From: Aphelocoma coerulescens
Lineage: Eukaryota > Chordata > Aves > Passeriformes > Corvidae
Direction of reading: 5' to 3'
Assembly: GCF_041296385.1 (NCBI RefSeq)
Contig: NC_091013.1
Coordinates: forward strand, 9,624,001 to 9,688,000
DNA: 64,000 bases
Positions 1-11,800 of this stretch are shown piece by piece; position 1 is the stretch's first letter, and the number at the start of each line of letters is the position of its first letter. The notes below the pieces were generated by a model, which did not search any database, was not told the DNA's origin, and saw only the letters and a program-made list of their open reading frames with translations. Position numbers and translations under genes: made by a program.

Positions 1-3000
1 GTTTCTAACTTGCAGTTTCTAGCTTGCAGTTTATGCACTGTGTACCCAGTGATTATTTTTCAGGGCATGAAGTCCTCATGTTTATTATGCACCCTAAAGC
101 TTAAGCATACATATCATATTGAGTGCTGCCTCTGCTGGTTCAGCAGCCCTGAGAGATGTTCTGTGAACACCATTAGGTTGTCAGGCTGAAACTAAATGGC
201 AACTTTTAAAAATAAGCCTGGATGCAATATCACTAGAAACTGTGATAAAGACATCAGACAAAAAGAAAGTTGTCCCATTCCTGTCATTAAATGTATGTAC
301 AAACCTGTTTAAAACCTTCAGTTATGGGTAATTTGTTGCCTAATGTCAACAAGGATCTATCATTAACTGTATTGATTCAAGGCCAGTGTATTATGCATGC
401 AAACAAATATCCTGGGTCTCAAAAGCATCCTGTAACACGTGCTACTATCTCAGAGGTGCAAATATAAGTTCACCAGTTAAGAAGGTATTTTAAAGCTGTA
501 AGAAAGATTGATTTTCCAATAGTACTCTTGTATCAGATGAGCAGGGCTTGATGATAAATGAAAGCAAAATGAAGATCTAGGCTGGAGCTCACCATCCCAA
601 TCCATCCCTCTTAAAACAGATGCTGAAATGTGTTTAGGCTACAGTTATGTATCTGGTACTGTCTAAAGAGTAATTCAGAGCAGTCTCATCTGGAAATAAA
701 TATAAAATGATTCAGTACAAGAATAAACACTTATGACCAATATGTATTATGAACTTTACTTCTTAGTGATGTTTTGTACTTCTTCAGCTGACAAACATAT
801 TAATAGAGTACAGTGAATCCATTCCTCTATGACTACTTCTATATTTTTTCCCAGTGTTGTTGAAATGCTGTGTTTTGGCTTGCTCTTAAAGGCACTAACA
901 AAAAAAGTATTTTTATCAAAATGAAATTTCCTTTCAACTTGGTTTACAGAATATCAGTTAAAACTCAGTGCACATTTTAGTTTTTTGGAAGTGAAATGGT
1001 TCGATACACCTGAAATGATTTTATTTTGGCTTTTTAAAAGCTGTGAGCGGGTTCTTCAGTTAATTTCATATTTGAGGGTGGAGGGGATGTATTTCCTGGT
1101 ACTAGACCAAAACACAATGTGAAAAATTTAAAATCCTTTGGAACTAGTATTACTCTCTTAACACTGAATTTTGTATAAGGCAAGTCTGTGCAATTTTTAG
1201 AAGGGAAATTATTTTGCCAGTTTTTATGCTCCCACCCCTCTAAAAAATAACCCCAAACTGAAATCAAAACCAAAACACAAAACAAACAAAGAAAAATCAA
1301 ACAAAAGACCCCCACCAAACCCCAAACTCCTAAAAGTTAGAAACACCCTATATATGGAGCAGAAGGTTGCTTGGCTCTGCAAGTTGGTATCCTGGAGACA
1401 GCAGAAAAGAAGGCAAGGTGCAGCAGTGGTGGCCATCTGTCTTTGAAACACCTGGAAAGGCTTTAAATGATGACAATCCTCTTGATCATCTCACATCTCC
1501 AAGTAGAAATGATATGCATTTATGAAGTGGAGGGATATTTATTAGCAAAGCAAAAATTTTCATGGGATGACAGTCAGGCTCTTTCAACAAAACCTCCCCA
1601 CCCCTCTTTGCTGCCACAGGGAGGAGAAGGGAATTTTCATTTTGTTTCCTTTATAACCTCATAGATGACTTCCATGGGAGATGACTTGTGATTAATGAAG
1701 GAGCAGACTGGCACATGTCAGGGACAGATTCTCTGCTGTATGTGGGGAGCACTGCCCCGTGGCAAAGCAGAACTGCAACAGAGCTTTTATTAATGCAAAA
1801 GAATGGGCCTTTTCTACAGAACATTTACAGAGCAAAGCTGTATGAAACTATTGGATATATTACTTGACAAAAATTTAGTTGGCAATCTGTATGATTTTCA
1901 AACAAAATTTAAAAAAAAAGAATAAAAGAGTATAGAAACAAGTTTGACTTGCATGTTGAACTGCTTGAAGAGTTCTGCGTGTATGGTCATATGTAACCTG
2001 CACTGCCTAAAAAGCCTTAGTGTTCTGGTAATATAATCACCTCACTGAGTGTATTTTGCTGTATTTTTCAAAACTTTTGCCATCATTTTTAAGTAAAAGA
2101 GAACCTGGTATGTTTTCAGGAAAAAAAAAATTTAAAAAAAACCAACAAAAAAGTGTGTTCTGCCCAGAAAGGTGATGGAGGCAGAGTGAGAATATATGAA
2201 AATGCTAAAGAGTGGGTGGCCCAAGATGTACTAATTAAGAAATAGATACATCAGCTGCAGTTAACAGTCATATTTGTTGGGATTGGTTTTGTATCCACTA
2301 GTCTCCCATCAAATAAATGTGTCATTAGTAAAGGAATAGAAAAAAGATAAAGACATTTCAAATGTCATTTCATAAAGAAATAAGCAAAGTCAATGAAAGG
2401 AAATACATTTTCATGTATTGTTAATTATTTAGGGCCAGAATCTTAAACCCATGTGTGACCAAACCTGAAATGTAAGATGGGGAATCCAATATGTGTTTGT
2501 TCAACATTAAAAATCACTTGATCTAGGGAAAAAATTGCTCATTGCTTAGAAATATTTCAGTGAGTATTTGGTGGACAAATGTTAAAACACACCATAGGCC
2601 CACTTCAATTAGCATTTTAATATTAAATAAACATGATATTCATTTGGCCTTTGGATTTACCAAATTGCAATCTGAGCAGAAGTGGAAAAAAAGAAGGTGA
2701 ATACACCCTGAATCAAGTGTAAAACTCTCCTTTGCCTTAACAAGACTTCCTTCAGGCAGATTTTATCTGCTGGTATTTCGTAAAGGGAAGAAGTACCCTC
2801 CAGTCCCACCCATGACCAGAATGTGAGAGGCTGTGATAGTGCTCAAGCACCTTCCAATTCAGCTGTCACTGAGGTACTCTGAATTTCCACACTCCTTTTT
2901 TTTTTTCCCTGGCCTGGGTCTTAAACTCAGAGGTTCTCCAAGTTAGTTATTTCTCAGGTTCTCTGCTCTGTATCCATTCATTAAAGTTCAAAGAGATCTG

Positions 3001-3603
3001 GAGACATGAAAGCCCTGGAACCCTTGATGCCTGAAACTATTGGCTCAGTGTTGCTGAAAAATACATTTTGTTTTTGTTAAACACAGGTCTTTGGACTGTC
3101 CCATTCACAGGAGCTGTAAAATTTGTTCCCCCCCCCCAAAAAAAATAGCAAAGAGATGTGGAAGGAATTTGATGCTGAATGCAAACCTTTCCTCTCACAA
3201 TTAATTAGGAGGAGGGGAAGAGCATTTCATTACCCTGGACAGTACCTTGGGGCCGTCTGTCTCTGAGTCACAGCACATATGCAGGCTGTGAATGCATCCA
3301 GCTCTACCTCTTCTGACACAAACCATTAACCAAAATTCAGTTTGTGTGCAGTATCCATTAGGTAAATAAATTGATGAGGGGCCTCTGATGCCATCCTCCT
3401 CTCTGTGACAGGTAGCACAGGTACAACCACTTGTCACTGCCTCACTGCAGAAGTTAGAAAAATAGGAAGAAGAAGAAGAAAAACCAGAAATGTTTTTCCC
3501 ATGTATAAGGTGATCTTCATTTTAGATAAAAATATTTCTGAATTCTTTTTTTCTCAGGTTGAAAGTGTTTTTCTGGCCATTTTCATTGTTAAACCTCTCT
3601 TGA
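1..3603. other. Unannotated AT-rich non-coding stretch
   Basis: No gene, exon or recognisable mobile element is visible here. The open frames are short, lack recognisable domains and look like chance. Low-complexity patches are present: an A/C-rich patch around 1241-1330, an A-rich patch around 2120-2150, a C10-A8 run at 3128-3145 and a short GAA run at about 3465-3481. Confidence 0.6.
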
Positions 3604-3627
3604 TTTTTTTTTTTTTTTTTTTTTTTT
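3604..3627. repeat. Poly-T tract (24 T)
   Basis: This is an uninterrupted run of 24 T lying immediately upstream of the CR1 fragment. CR1 elements do not end in poly-A, so the run is not the CR1 tail. It could be the reverse-strand tail of an unrelated retroposed sequence or simple slippage. Length is likely polymorphic. Confidence 0.9.
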
Positions 3628-3639
3628 GAGAGGTCTTGG

Positions 3640-5072
3640 GAATCCATAGAGGTCTCAGCTGACTGGACACTGATGAATGTTTTCTCGACTTTCAAGAAGA
3701 GCAAGAAGGAGGATCGTGGAAACTACAGGCCTGTCAGTCTCACTTCAGTGCCTGGTAAAGCTATGGAGAAGATTGTTCTGGGAGGTATTGAAAAACACTG
3801 GAAAGACAATGCAGTCATTCATCACAGTCAGCACAGCTTCATGAGGAGAAAGTCCTGCTTATCAAACCTGATTTCCTTTTATGACAAGGTAACACACCTA
3901 ACTGATCAAGGAAATCCAGTTGATGTAATATTTCTGGATTTCAGTAAAGCTTTTGATAGTGACTCTTTCAGTATCCTGGACAAAATGTCCAGCCCACAAC
4001 AGGATAAACACACCATAGGATGGGTGAGCAACCAGCTCATGGGTTGGGGCACAAAGGGTTACAGCGAATGGGATGACATCAGACTGGTGACCTGTAGCTA
4101 GCAGGGCTTCACAGGGCTCCAGCCTCGGCCCTGTGCTTCTCAACATCTTCATTAACCACTTGGATGCAGGACTGGGATATTCAGCAAGTTCATAGTTGGT
4201 ACAAGACTGGGAGGAGCTCTTGACTCCCTTTAAAGCAGGGAGGCCCCACAGAAAGATCTCAACAAATTAGAGGCCTGGGCAGTCACCAACCATGTGCAAT
4301 TCAACAAGGGAAAGTGCTGGATTCTGCACCTGGGATGGTGCAGCCCTGGATGTATGGACAGACTGGGGAATGAGAGGCTGGAAAGCAGTGCCAGGGAAAG
4401 GGACTTGTGGGTCCTGGTTGATGGAAAGTTGAACCTGAGTCAGCAGTGCCCTGGAAGCCAGGATGGACATCCCCATCCTGGGGGCTTCAGGCACAGCATC
4501 GCCAGCCGGGCAAGGAAGGGATTGTCCTGCTCTGCTCTGCACTGGGGTGGCCTCACCTCGAGTGCTGGGGCAGTTCTGGGCACCACAATATAAGAAAAAT
4601 ATTAAGCTCTTAGAGAATGTCCAAAGGAGCGTAACAAGGATGGTGAAGGGCCTGGAGGGGAAGTCAGATGAGGAGCAGCTGAGGGCACTTGGTGTGTTCA
4701 GCCTGGAGGAGGCTGAGGGGAGACCTCACTGCAGTTACAACTTTCTCATGAAGGGAAGAGGAGGGGCAGGCACTGATCTCTGCTCTGTGGTGGCAGTGAC
4801 AGGACCCAAGGGAATGGCCTGAAGCTGTGTCAGGGGAGGTTTAGGTTGACTATCAGGAAAATGTTTTTCACCCAGAGGATGGTTGGGCACTGGAACAGGC
4901 TCCCCAGGGCAGTGGTCACAGCACCAGCCTGACAGAGCTCAAGAAGAGTTTGGGCAATGCTCTCAGGTATGTGGGGTGACTCTTGGGTATGGTGCTGTGC
5001 AGGGCTGGGAGTTGATGATCAGTGTGGGTCCCTTCCAACTCATCCTATTCTGTGGTTCTGTGATTCCTGTGT
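3640..5072 (+). mobile_element. CR1 LINE fragment, 5'-truncated, decayed
   Basis: This is a CR1-family non-LTR retrotransposon in plus orientation. It starts inside the reverse-transcriptase region of ORF2 and runs to the 3' end. The CR1 3' hallmark is present at about 5025-5066: a GTCCCTTCCAACTC-type block followed by ATTCTGTG/GTTCTGTG octamer units instead of poly-A. Translated remnants of the RT and the CR1 C-terminal region can be followed in several frames, including a [17 protein letters not shown] block at about 4580-4640, so stops and frameshifts separate the blocks. The 5' truncation is typical of CR1, which usually integrates as incomplete copies. The exact 5' boundary is uncertain by some tens of bases. 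The copy cannot be active. Confidence 0.93.
3673..4101 (+). pseudogene. CR1 reverse-transcriptase remnant (ORF2)
   Basis: The open segment of 142 codons encodes recognisable LINE reverse-transcriptase blocks. NYRPVSLTS lies at residues 17-25, and RT motif A, VIFLDFSKAFD, at residues 85-95 with its catalytic Asp retained at residue 89. In an intact CR1 the enzyme would copy element RNA at a nicked chromosomal target. Here the frame breaks after motif A. At 4189-4200, where the family has the F-A-D-D catalytic box, the codons read F-I-V-G, so both catalytic aspartates are gone. The ATG at 3673 is only the first methionine of the open frame, not a genuine start. This is a dead internal fragment, not a host gene. 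Confidence 0.9.
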
Positions 5073-8000
5073 CTCTCTCACTGCTGTTTCTAGTCCTGTT
5101 TACTGGCTGGCTGATGCCTTGCTTTGATGAAACCAAAGCCCTGCCCTGGTGGTTTTTAACAGGCTCCTGAAAAATCCCTTATGTTCCAAAACCAAAGAAT
5201 AGTCTCAAGAAATCCAGTGAAACAGTGGCTTTCTGTTGATCTAATTGTCATCAAAGTGGAAGTGAAGAGGGCATTTAGCTGTTTATTTATGTAGGTAGAA
5301 GTGACTGAAAACAGTGACCAATAAATTCAGTCAGGTTTGTGTTTTTTTGCATTATCCTGTCAGCTGCAGGCCATTATCATAATGGTAGTTGGTATAAAAA
5401 GACTGTATTGCTCTGCTGACAAAAAGTATGTAACCAATCCTATGCTTTAAGTGCAGCTCTGCAGATAGGATTTTCTTTTGATGAAAGGCTAATTTAGTTT
5501 GCCAAGAAATCTTTCATATATCATGATTTGAGGTGTCCCTAGAGATTAAAACTCCAAAATTTGTTCAGGTAGTAATCTAACCTTAATTTTTGCCTCCAAA
5601 GATGAAAGAGAGAATTCTCTTTTAAAATGAAGAAGGTTAGATAAAGAGGTAAATCACTACTGATAGTTTATGACTAGAATGTGAATTGGGGTTTTTCTTC
5701 CAATTAATAAGCCTTCCTTTAAAAAATAAAGACATAAATTTGAGTAGTTAATGTTAGAGATGAGCACAAGAACTGAAGAAACCAGAGCAAATCCAAGACT
5801 TGTTCTGTTGTCAGTGAAGCTGTAGGGATTAATCTCATATTCTCAGAATTCTGTTATCCAACCACAATTTGATTGCCTCCAACACTTTGAACTGAGTTAT
5901 CAGGTCTGTCTGCATGACAAATGATTGCTGTGGCAGACCTTTGATCAACCCTTCTTTAACCAAAGCAGTGAAGAAAATCAGAGGAAGGAGGTAATGTTTC
6001 TGTAGAAACTGCTACTGATAAACAAAAGTTTACCACTCTATCGAGTGGCATTTCTCTAAGTCAAGCCATTTCAGAAGCAAACAGGAGAAAGCTGCCAGGT
6101 AGTCCACCTACATGAATCAGAAAATTAATTACTTTGCATCAGAGGCTATTTTCAACCAAATTGTAACGAGACAGGGCCAAGTCCCTGCATCTCAGAACTG
6201 CGCTGCCTGTTCAAATACTCTAATTGACTCATTAAGTGTGACCACACAGGGCTTGTCATCAGTTCCAGAGAGACATTAGTGAATGCACCTGAGTGATGAT
6301 CCTCTCCCAAAACATGATGGAGGGCAATGCACTCATCACCAGCTCTCACTCAGCACCACATCAGGGTGAAGACAAAATGGCAAAGTGTTCACAGGCTGCA
6401 GAAACGCTCACAGTTCAAAATAGATACTCCCTGTCTTCCCCAGGAAAAGATAGATGTTTAGGTGACAGCATTGCATAGGTTATCTGTACCAAGACTATAC
6501 CAAGGTACAGCTAGGTGAAAACTCTTGTGTCTGTAAAGTGGTACTGAAGACTGGCTACCATTCCTAACACTAAAAAGAACATGGAAGCATTTAGAAAAAA
6601 AAAGCAGCAGCTGAGGATGAATTTTTATCAGGACTGGATTCTAACTTTTATTTGCAAGACCCAGGGAGTAGGAATTTGAGTGGAGTCTCACCATTCCACA
6701 GGGAGTTTAAGGAGGTATCCTGCTGTGACAGATTTATCCCTCCCCAATCAGAGGAAAGCTGGGTAATGCTGTTCTGTGCTTCCCTGAGTTGAGCAGCCAG
6801 TGATAAACTAGCTCTGACTGCTGCTGCAGAGAGGGAGACTGCACTCTTCTGCACCCTTATTTCTCAGCTGTGTTTAGGGGACTGCCACTGTCTACTGAAC
6901 AAGCCAACTTTTCTGTCTGGAGTGTTTGGAAAGTAGATTCTTGTTAGCCCTGTATGGAGACTTATGTTTCCTCCCCCACCTTTTTTTTTTTTTTTTTTTT
7001 TTTCCCAAAAATAATCCCTATTAAATGTTCAAATTTGGCAAGGAGGTACCTATGCAAATTAAAATTATTTTATACCTTCTGATAGCGGATCCCAAAATCC
7101 TTTCCACACCAAAGAAGGTACTTTAAGGTTGCATCTAATTTAGTTATTATTTTAATTTTCCCTCCCCTACCACCTTGCTGCAGTACAAAACGTCAGGGAA
7201 GACACAGTCCTTTCTCTGGGATATCTGACGTGGACAGGGCATGTGGCAGATGGGGCATCTAACATCTGTCTCCCAGAATGATACAAGCAGCCTTGCTCCA
7301 TGGATTTTGTAATGCTAAGCAGATACAGTTCTTTTTCTGGAGGCAAAGGTGAGGGATGTTGCTATTGATGAAAGACTGGTTGTTATGGATCATCTGCTAC
7401 ACTGCTGCTGACCAAGTAGAAACTGCAGAAACTGCAACAGCCAGTTTCCATAATTCACCTCTCCCATGCTGCCATCGCATGTGTGGATCTCTGTTCCTGT
7501 ATGCCACAGGTTGAATACTTGGGTTTCTGAGCTCTCTGTTGGTAAATCTAAAGTGGAATCAAACTGAAAGTTCCTTTAGCATAGGAAATAATTTGTAGTG
7601 TTACACATATACCGAGACACATAATAGGGCACAGTATGTAGCAAAGCATGGTTTATTTCCTTTGTAGGATGTAAAAGAATCTTGCATGTGAAACTTGTAA
7701 ACTGCATCTCAACTCATCTAATTCACTTAATTTCCCTCCACCTACAACAAAGCTACTTATGTCCCACACGATGTGTGTAGAGTAGTCATCCTATACATAC
7801 ATATTTCTGCTCAGTCAGGCTTGGAGTTGATGCAGCATCTTTCATTTTTCTGAACAAATGAGATAACTTAAATGTAAATGAGACAGTCACCTACCCAGCT
7901 GGGTCTACGAGCCTCCTATGGCTTTGACAGTTCTGTACCAATGTGCATTGTGCATATGTGGAGACAAAGTTTTGATCTGACAAACTTTCAAAAATAAACA

Positions 8001-8614
8001 GAAGATTTTTTTTGTTTCCTTCTCAGGTTCCCAAGCTACTAAAAGAATATTGCATTGACAGTAATCTGCTGTCTCTTTAGAATAATTTTTTGATTTTCAG
8101 TGGTATAGATTTTACCCTAAGGTTCTCAGGCAGCCAGCAATATCTGGGCATTAATTTTTGTGTTCAAATGACCAGAGAAAAGTTCTTTCCTAATACTGTT
8201 TTTTTAATATTAATAATGCTGCTAGTGTACAACTTGCTGGCTTTAAGGAGAGTGATGAGGAACATAACTTGGTACAGGAAAATCATAAGTTTCTTTTAAG
8301 AAAATGCACATCATAAAGCCCCAGAAAAGCAGTATTGTGGAAGAGAGAAGCAAGTTTCTCGCAGCAGGAGAGAGAAACATACTAGTATTCCTTGTAATAG
8401 ATTGGCCAATTTATTTTTTACATGGAAAGGGAAAAATAGATATGTATGTCCAGATATGCATTTATTTTATTAAACAAAAAAATATTAAGGCTTTATAAGT
8501 GGCTGGGCACTTTGAGGTGAAAAGTTTAGAGTTTCTTGTAGTCTGCTCATGCAGCCCAACAGGTTGACAAACTGCATAATAACTTTTGGCACTCTCATTC
8601 AGCATCCTGAGCTA
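5073..8614. other. Unannotated AT-rich non-coding stretch
   Basis: No exon, RNA gene or confident repeat family is recognised. Open frames are short and without domains. The only structured element is the poly-T tract at 6981-7003. Confidence 0.55.
6981..7003. repeat. Poly-T tract (23 T)
   Basis: This is a homopolymer of 23 T preceded by a C-rich run and followed by CCC. No target-site duplication or retroposed body could be recognised around it, so it is called only as a simple repeat. Confidence 0.9.
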
Positions 8615-8804
8615 GCAGTAAATTATGGAATAGGTTTCCCAGAGAAGATGTGGATTCTCCATCCAAGGGTGTGTTTAAGATCAGGTTGGATGGGACTCTG
8701 AGCAACCTGGTGAGGTGGAAAACATCCCTGTCCATGGCAGGGGGTTGGAATGAGAAGATTTTTAAGGTCACTTCCAACCCAAATCATTCTGTGATTCTAT
8801 GATT
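8615..8804 (+). mobile_element. CR1 LINE 3' fragment
   Basis: This short plus-strand CR1 piece covers the last coding part and the 3' end. The translated order (GFPREDVDSPS-like, then a VFKIRLDGTL-like block) fits the CR1 ORF2 C-terminus. The sequence then passes through a GGTCACTTCCAACCC block into ATTCTGTG/ATTCTATG octamers at 8786-8804. The start is approximate. The open frame on the opposite strand across this piece is a shadow of the element. Confidence 0.92.
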
Positions 8805-11800
8805 AGACTAAGCATATGGGGTGATATTTTTCATCTCTTAAAATGACAGTGTTACATACTCACCTCTGTGCCCATTTCATCAGGGACAAAATTCTGCAAC
8901 AGTCCTGCATTTACTTTAGTAAATGCTGCAGAAATTGTTGCTTTTAGCCTGCCAGTCCCCTGGCTCTGTTCCCAGTATCTGGTAGTATGGTGGCTGTCAC
9001 ATCTGCCCTTATCTCAGCTTCATAACCTCTTTAGACATGAAAATGTTGTGTAAGATATCACTTTTCTTTGAAAAGAGCTTCTAGGGAGAATCAGATGCAA
9101 ACAAATATGAAGTCAGCTTGGTGAGAAGAAGCAAATGCCAAAAAAGCTGGGAGCACGCATTACTTCAAAACCACATTGTCAACACACAATCTCAGTAAGT
9201 CTAGGATGTTGACAGGTAGAGAATCCCTCTCAGTTTACAGGCAATTGAGCAATTATTTTTTAAGAAATGACAAGCTACTGAACTGCATGATGTTCTGAAA
9301 GAAAAAAACAGCACTAACCTGAGGATTATGTGTGGAAAAGGGGCTATAAGGGAACAGAGTCTGACAGACTGCAGGAGAATATATATCAAGGGAAAAAGGA
9401 AAATTTCTGGATCATAACTCCAACTCCGGATGCCAGAGGTAAACATGATGCTGAAGCAATACATCACACATTCAGGACACCCATCTCAATATAGAACATT
9501 GAGTATTTTGGGTTCTGACAGGAAAGCATGTTTTGCTGGGTCTTCAGAAAGTTTTGGGGTTTTTTATGGCAGTAATTAGCTTAAAATGAAAGCATTATCT
9601 TTGCATCTGAATTTGTTGACTGCTGAGACTGAACACTAAAACCAACAAAATCACACTGTGATTGACCGGTAGAACAAACAGCTTTTGGCTTCTGGCATGA
9701 CAGACTTTCTCTGTAAAAGTAGTTACTAGTTTATGACTTATATTGCAAAACAATATTTTATTATTGTTTTTAATTATCTGTCCTTGGTGCAGGCATTTAG
9801 AAACACTTTTTTTATCAACCAAGTCAATATGAAAAGTCTTGCATCCCTGACTGAGGCATTGCCAATCTCTCTTGGGCCATACTGGAAAACAAGCTGAGAA
9901 AAGGTCGAGGATTAAAATACCAATTTGAAAAACAAATAAAAAGGTGCTGATTTTTCAAATCTGCCTTGCATGAATGTCCAGCTGAGACACAGTGCCAACA
10001 CAGAGGGTTTTTTTGTTCCAAGAGTTATGGAAAAGATATACCCTGTAAAACTAGAGGGAAAAGCACCCTCCAATGACTCCTTTAACATCAACATGTTGAA
10101 GTGGTTTTAGAGTCCAGAAAGTGTCTCTTGCATCCAGAGATGATGATGTTAATGTCCAAAACCTAGCATACCATGCAATATCAACAGGAAGACTCATTAT
10201 GTGCAGCACATCTTTCCCTGTGAGGTTACCTTAAGTCTCCCATTAGTTGCTCAGGATGTCCACCTGGGAGTTTGATGTGCTGGCACTTTGTAAGCTTACA
10301 GGGATAAAAAAGATGAGTAAGTGAAAAAAAGGAAATATGTAAAAAGAAGCTTATCAAACATCAAAGAAACAACCCCCAAATAAACAATAATTGTTCTAAT
10401 ATAAATCAATTTGGAATAAACTATTGAAATCTTATCTTGGAGACATTGAAAAGTGAAAAGCAGCGGATCAAAACATTACCCTTTTATGTCTGCTTCTCTT
10501 AGTTTGTGTTTTAAAATATTCTCACTCAAACTTTTATTAAAATATTTTCTTTTTTTTTAAACAAACTCTTTGCAAGTGAGAAATTCCACTCAAAGACTCT
10601 AAATAGCCCTGTCACTGCAACATTAGCACCAGCGTTTGGCACCCTTGGCAATAAGGATGAATATGAAAGCAGGGTCCTCACTGTGGGCTACTTCTGCCTC
10701 TTAGTGAGATTTGTAAGGTTGAGAAGGGTTCCTAAGAGCATTAGGGATACATGAAAGAAGAGAGACGGGGGATTAGCCAGAGAGAATGCAAGGATAAGGT
10801 TTGTCAAGTAATGAAGCAGATGACTCTGAAGAAGACTGCAGAGCTACATATAATTCTGACAGGGAAGGGCAGAACCAGGAGTTTAAGAAGTGAGTCACCA
10901 TTTCCCACCTCCCAGCCCAGCTGATAAACCAAAAAAGAAAAGAGCAGATTTAAAATTAAAGCATGCTGCCAAGGGCCTTGGGAACAACTAGTAGGCTTTA
11001 TGTAAATCTTCTTAAAACCTTAGCGGAGAGTAGAACTTAAAAGTCTGGAAATATTATATGTGAGGAATTTTTTTCTCTCACCTAGATCCTTCAGGCTTGA
11101 AAGACTTAACTTTTCAAGGGGAGTATTGAGCAAGTGGAGATGTATGAAAATGATTATAATATCTGATATCCTTTAAAAAAGTAATTGTTCAATGTGATTG
11201 AAGTAATGAATATGCCTGAAGTTTTAGTAAGTTAGGATGTTTATTGGTTAATGTGTTAGACATTTGCCTGCCATACCTTTTTTATGCTTTTTGTAATATT
11301 AATAAAACAAGTCTATGTTGGCATGATCAAAAAGCAGAAAGGTGTGAGAAAGAAGTCTTTTTTAAGTATGAAAACAGCAAATTCAGTGTAAAAATCAAAA
11401 TAATTTTTAGCATTATTACCTTCAAATATTTCTCGCTCTGTGATGTTAGAAAGGTGAGCTGTGTTCTATAGAACCACTTAATTTAAAGGAACAAACCAAT
11501 TATAATTAGAAGGTAGAGCAGCCCTCATCTATCCTAACACCTCCTGGGAGTATCCCGGAAACCAGCGTCCTCTCTGACAGCACAGCCCTCTCAAAGCCTG
11601 ACACATGGGGATGGTATTTAGTCCAAGTTCCATTATGGATTTCATAATGAATATCACCTGTGTATTTTCTAAAAATGTAGGAGTTGTTTTTATTTATCAA
11701 ATCCATGCATGTGTCTGTGTATGTATGAAAAATAGAGAATTTATGAAGTTCCGTCATTTACAGAAACTTCAGGTTAAAGAATGGGTTTTTATATCCTCAA

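Noticed and set aside
4294..4822. Open frames of 99 and 119 codons on the plus strand
   Set aside because: They are frame-shifted pieces of the decayed CR1 ORF2, not separate genes.
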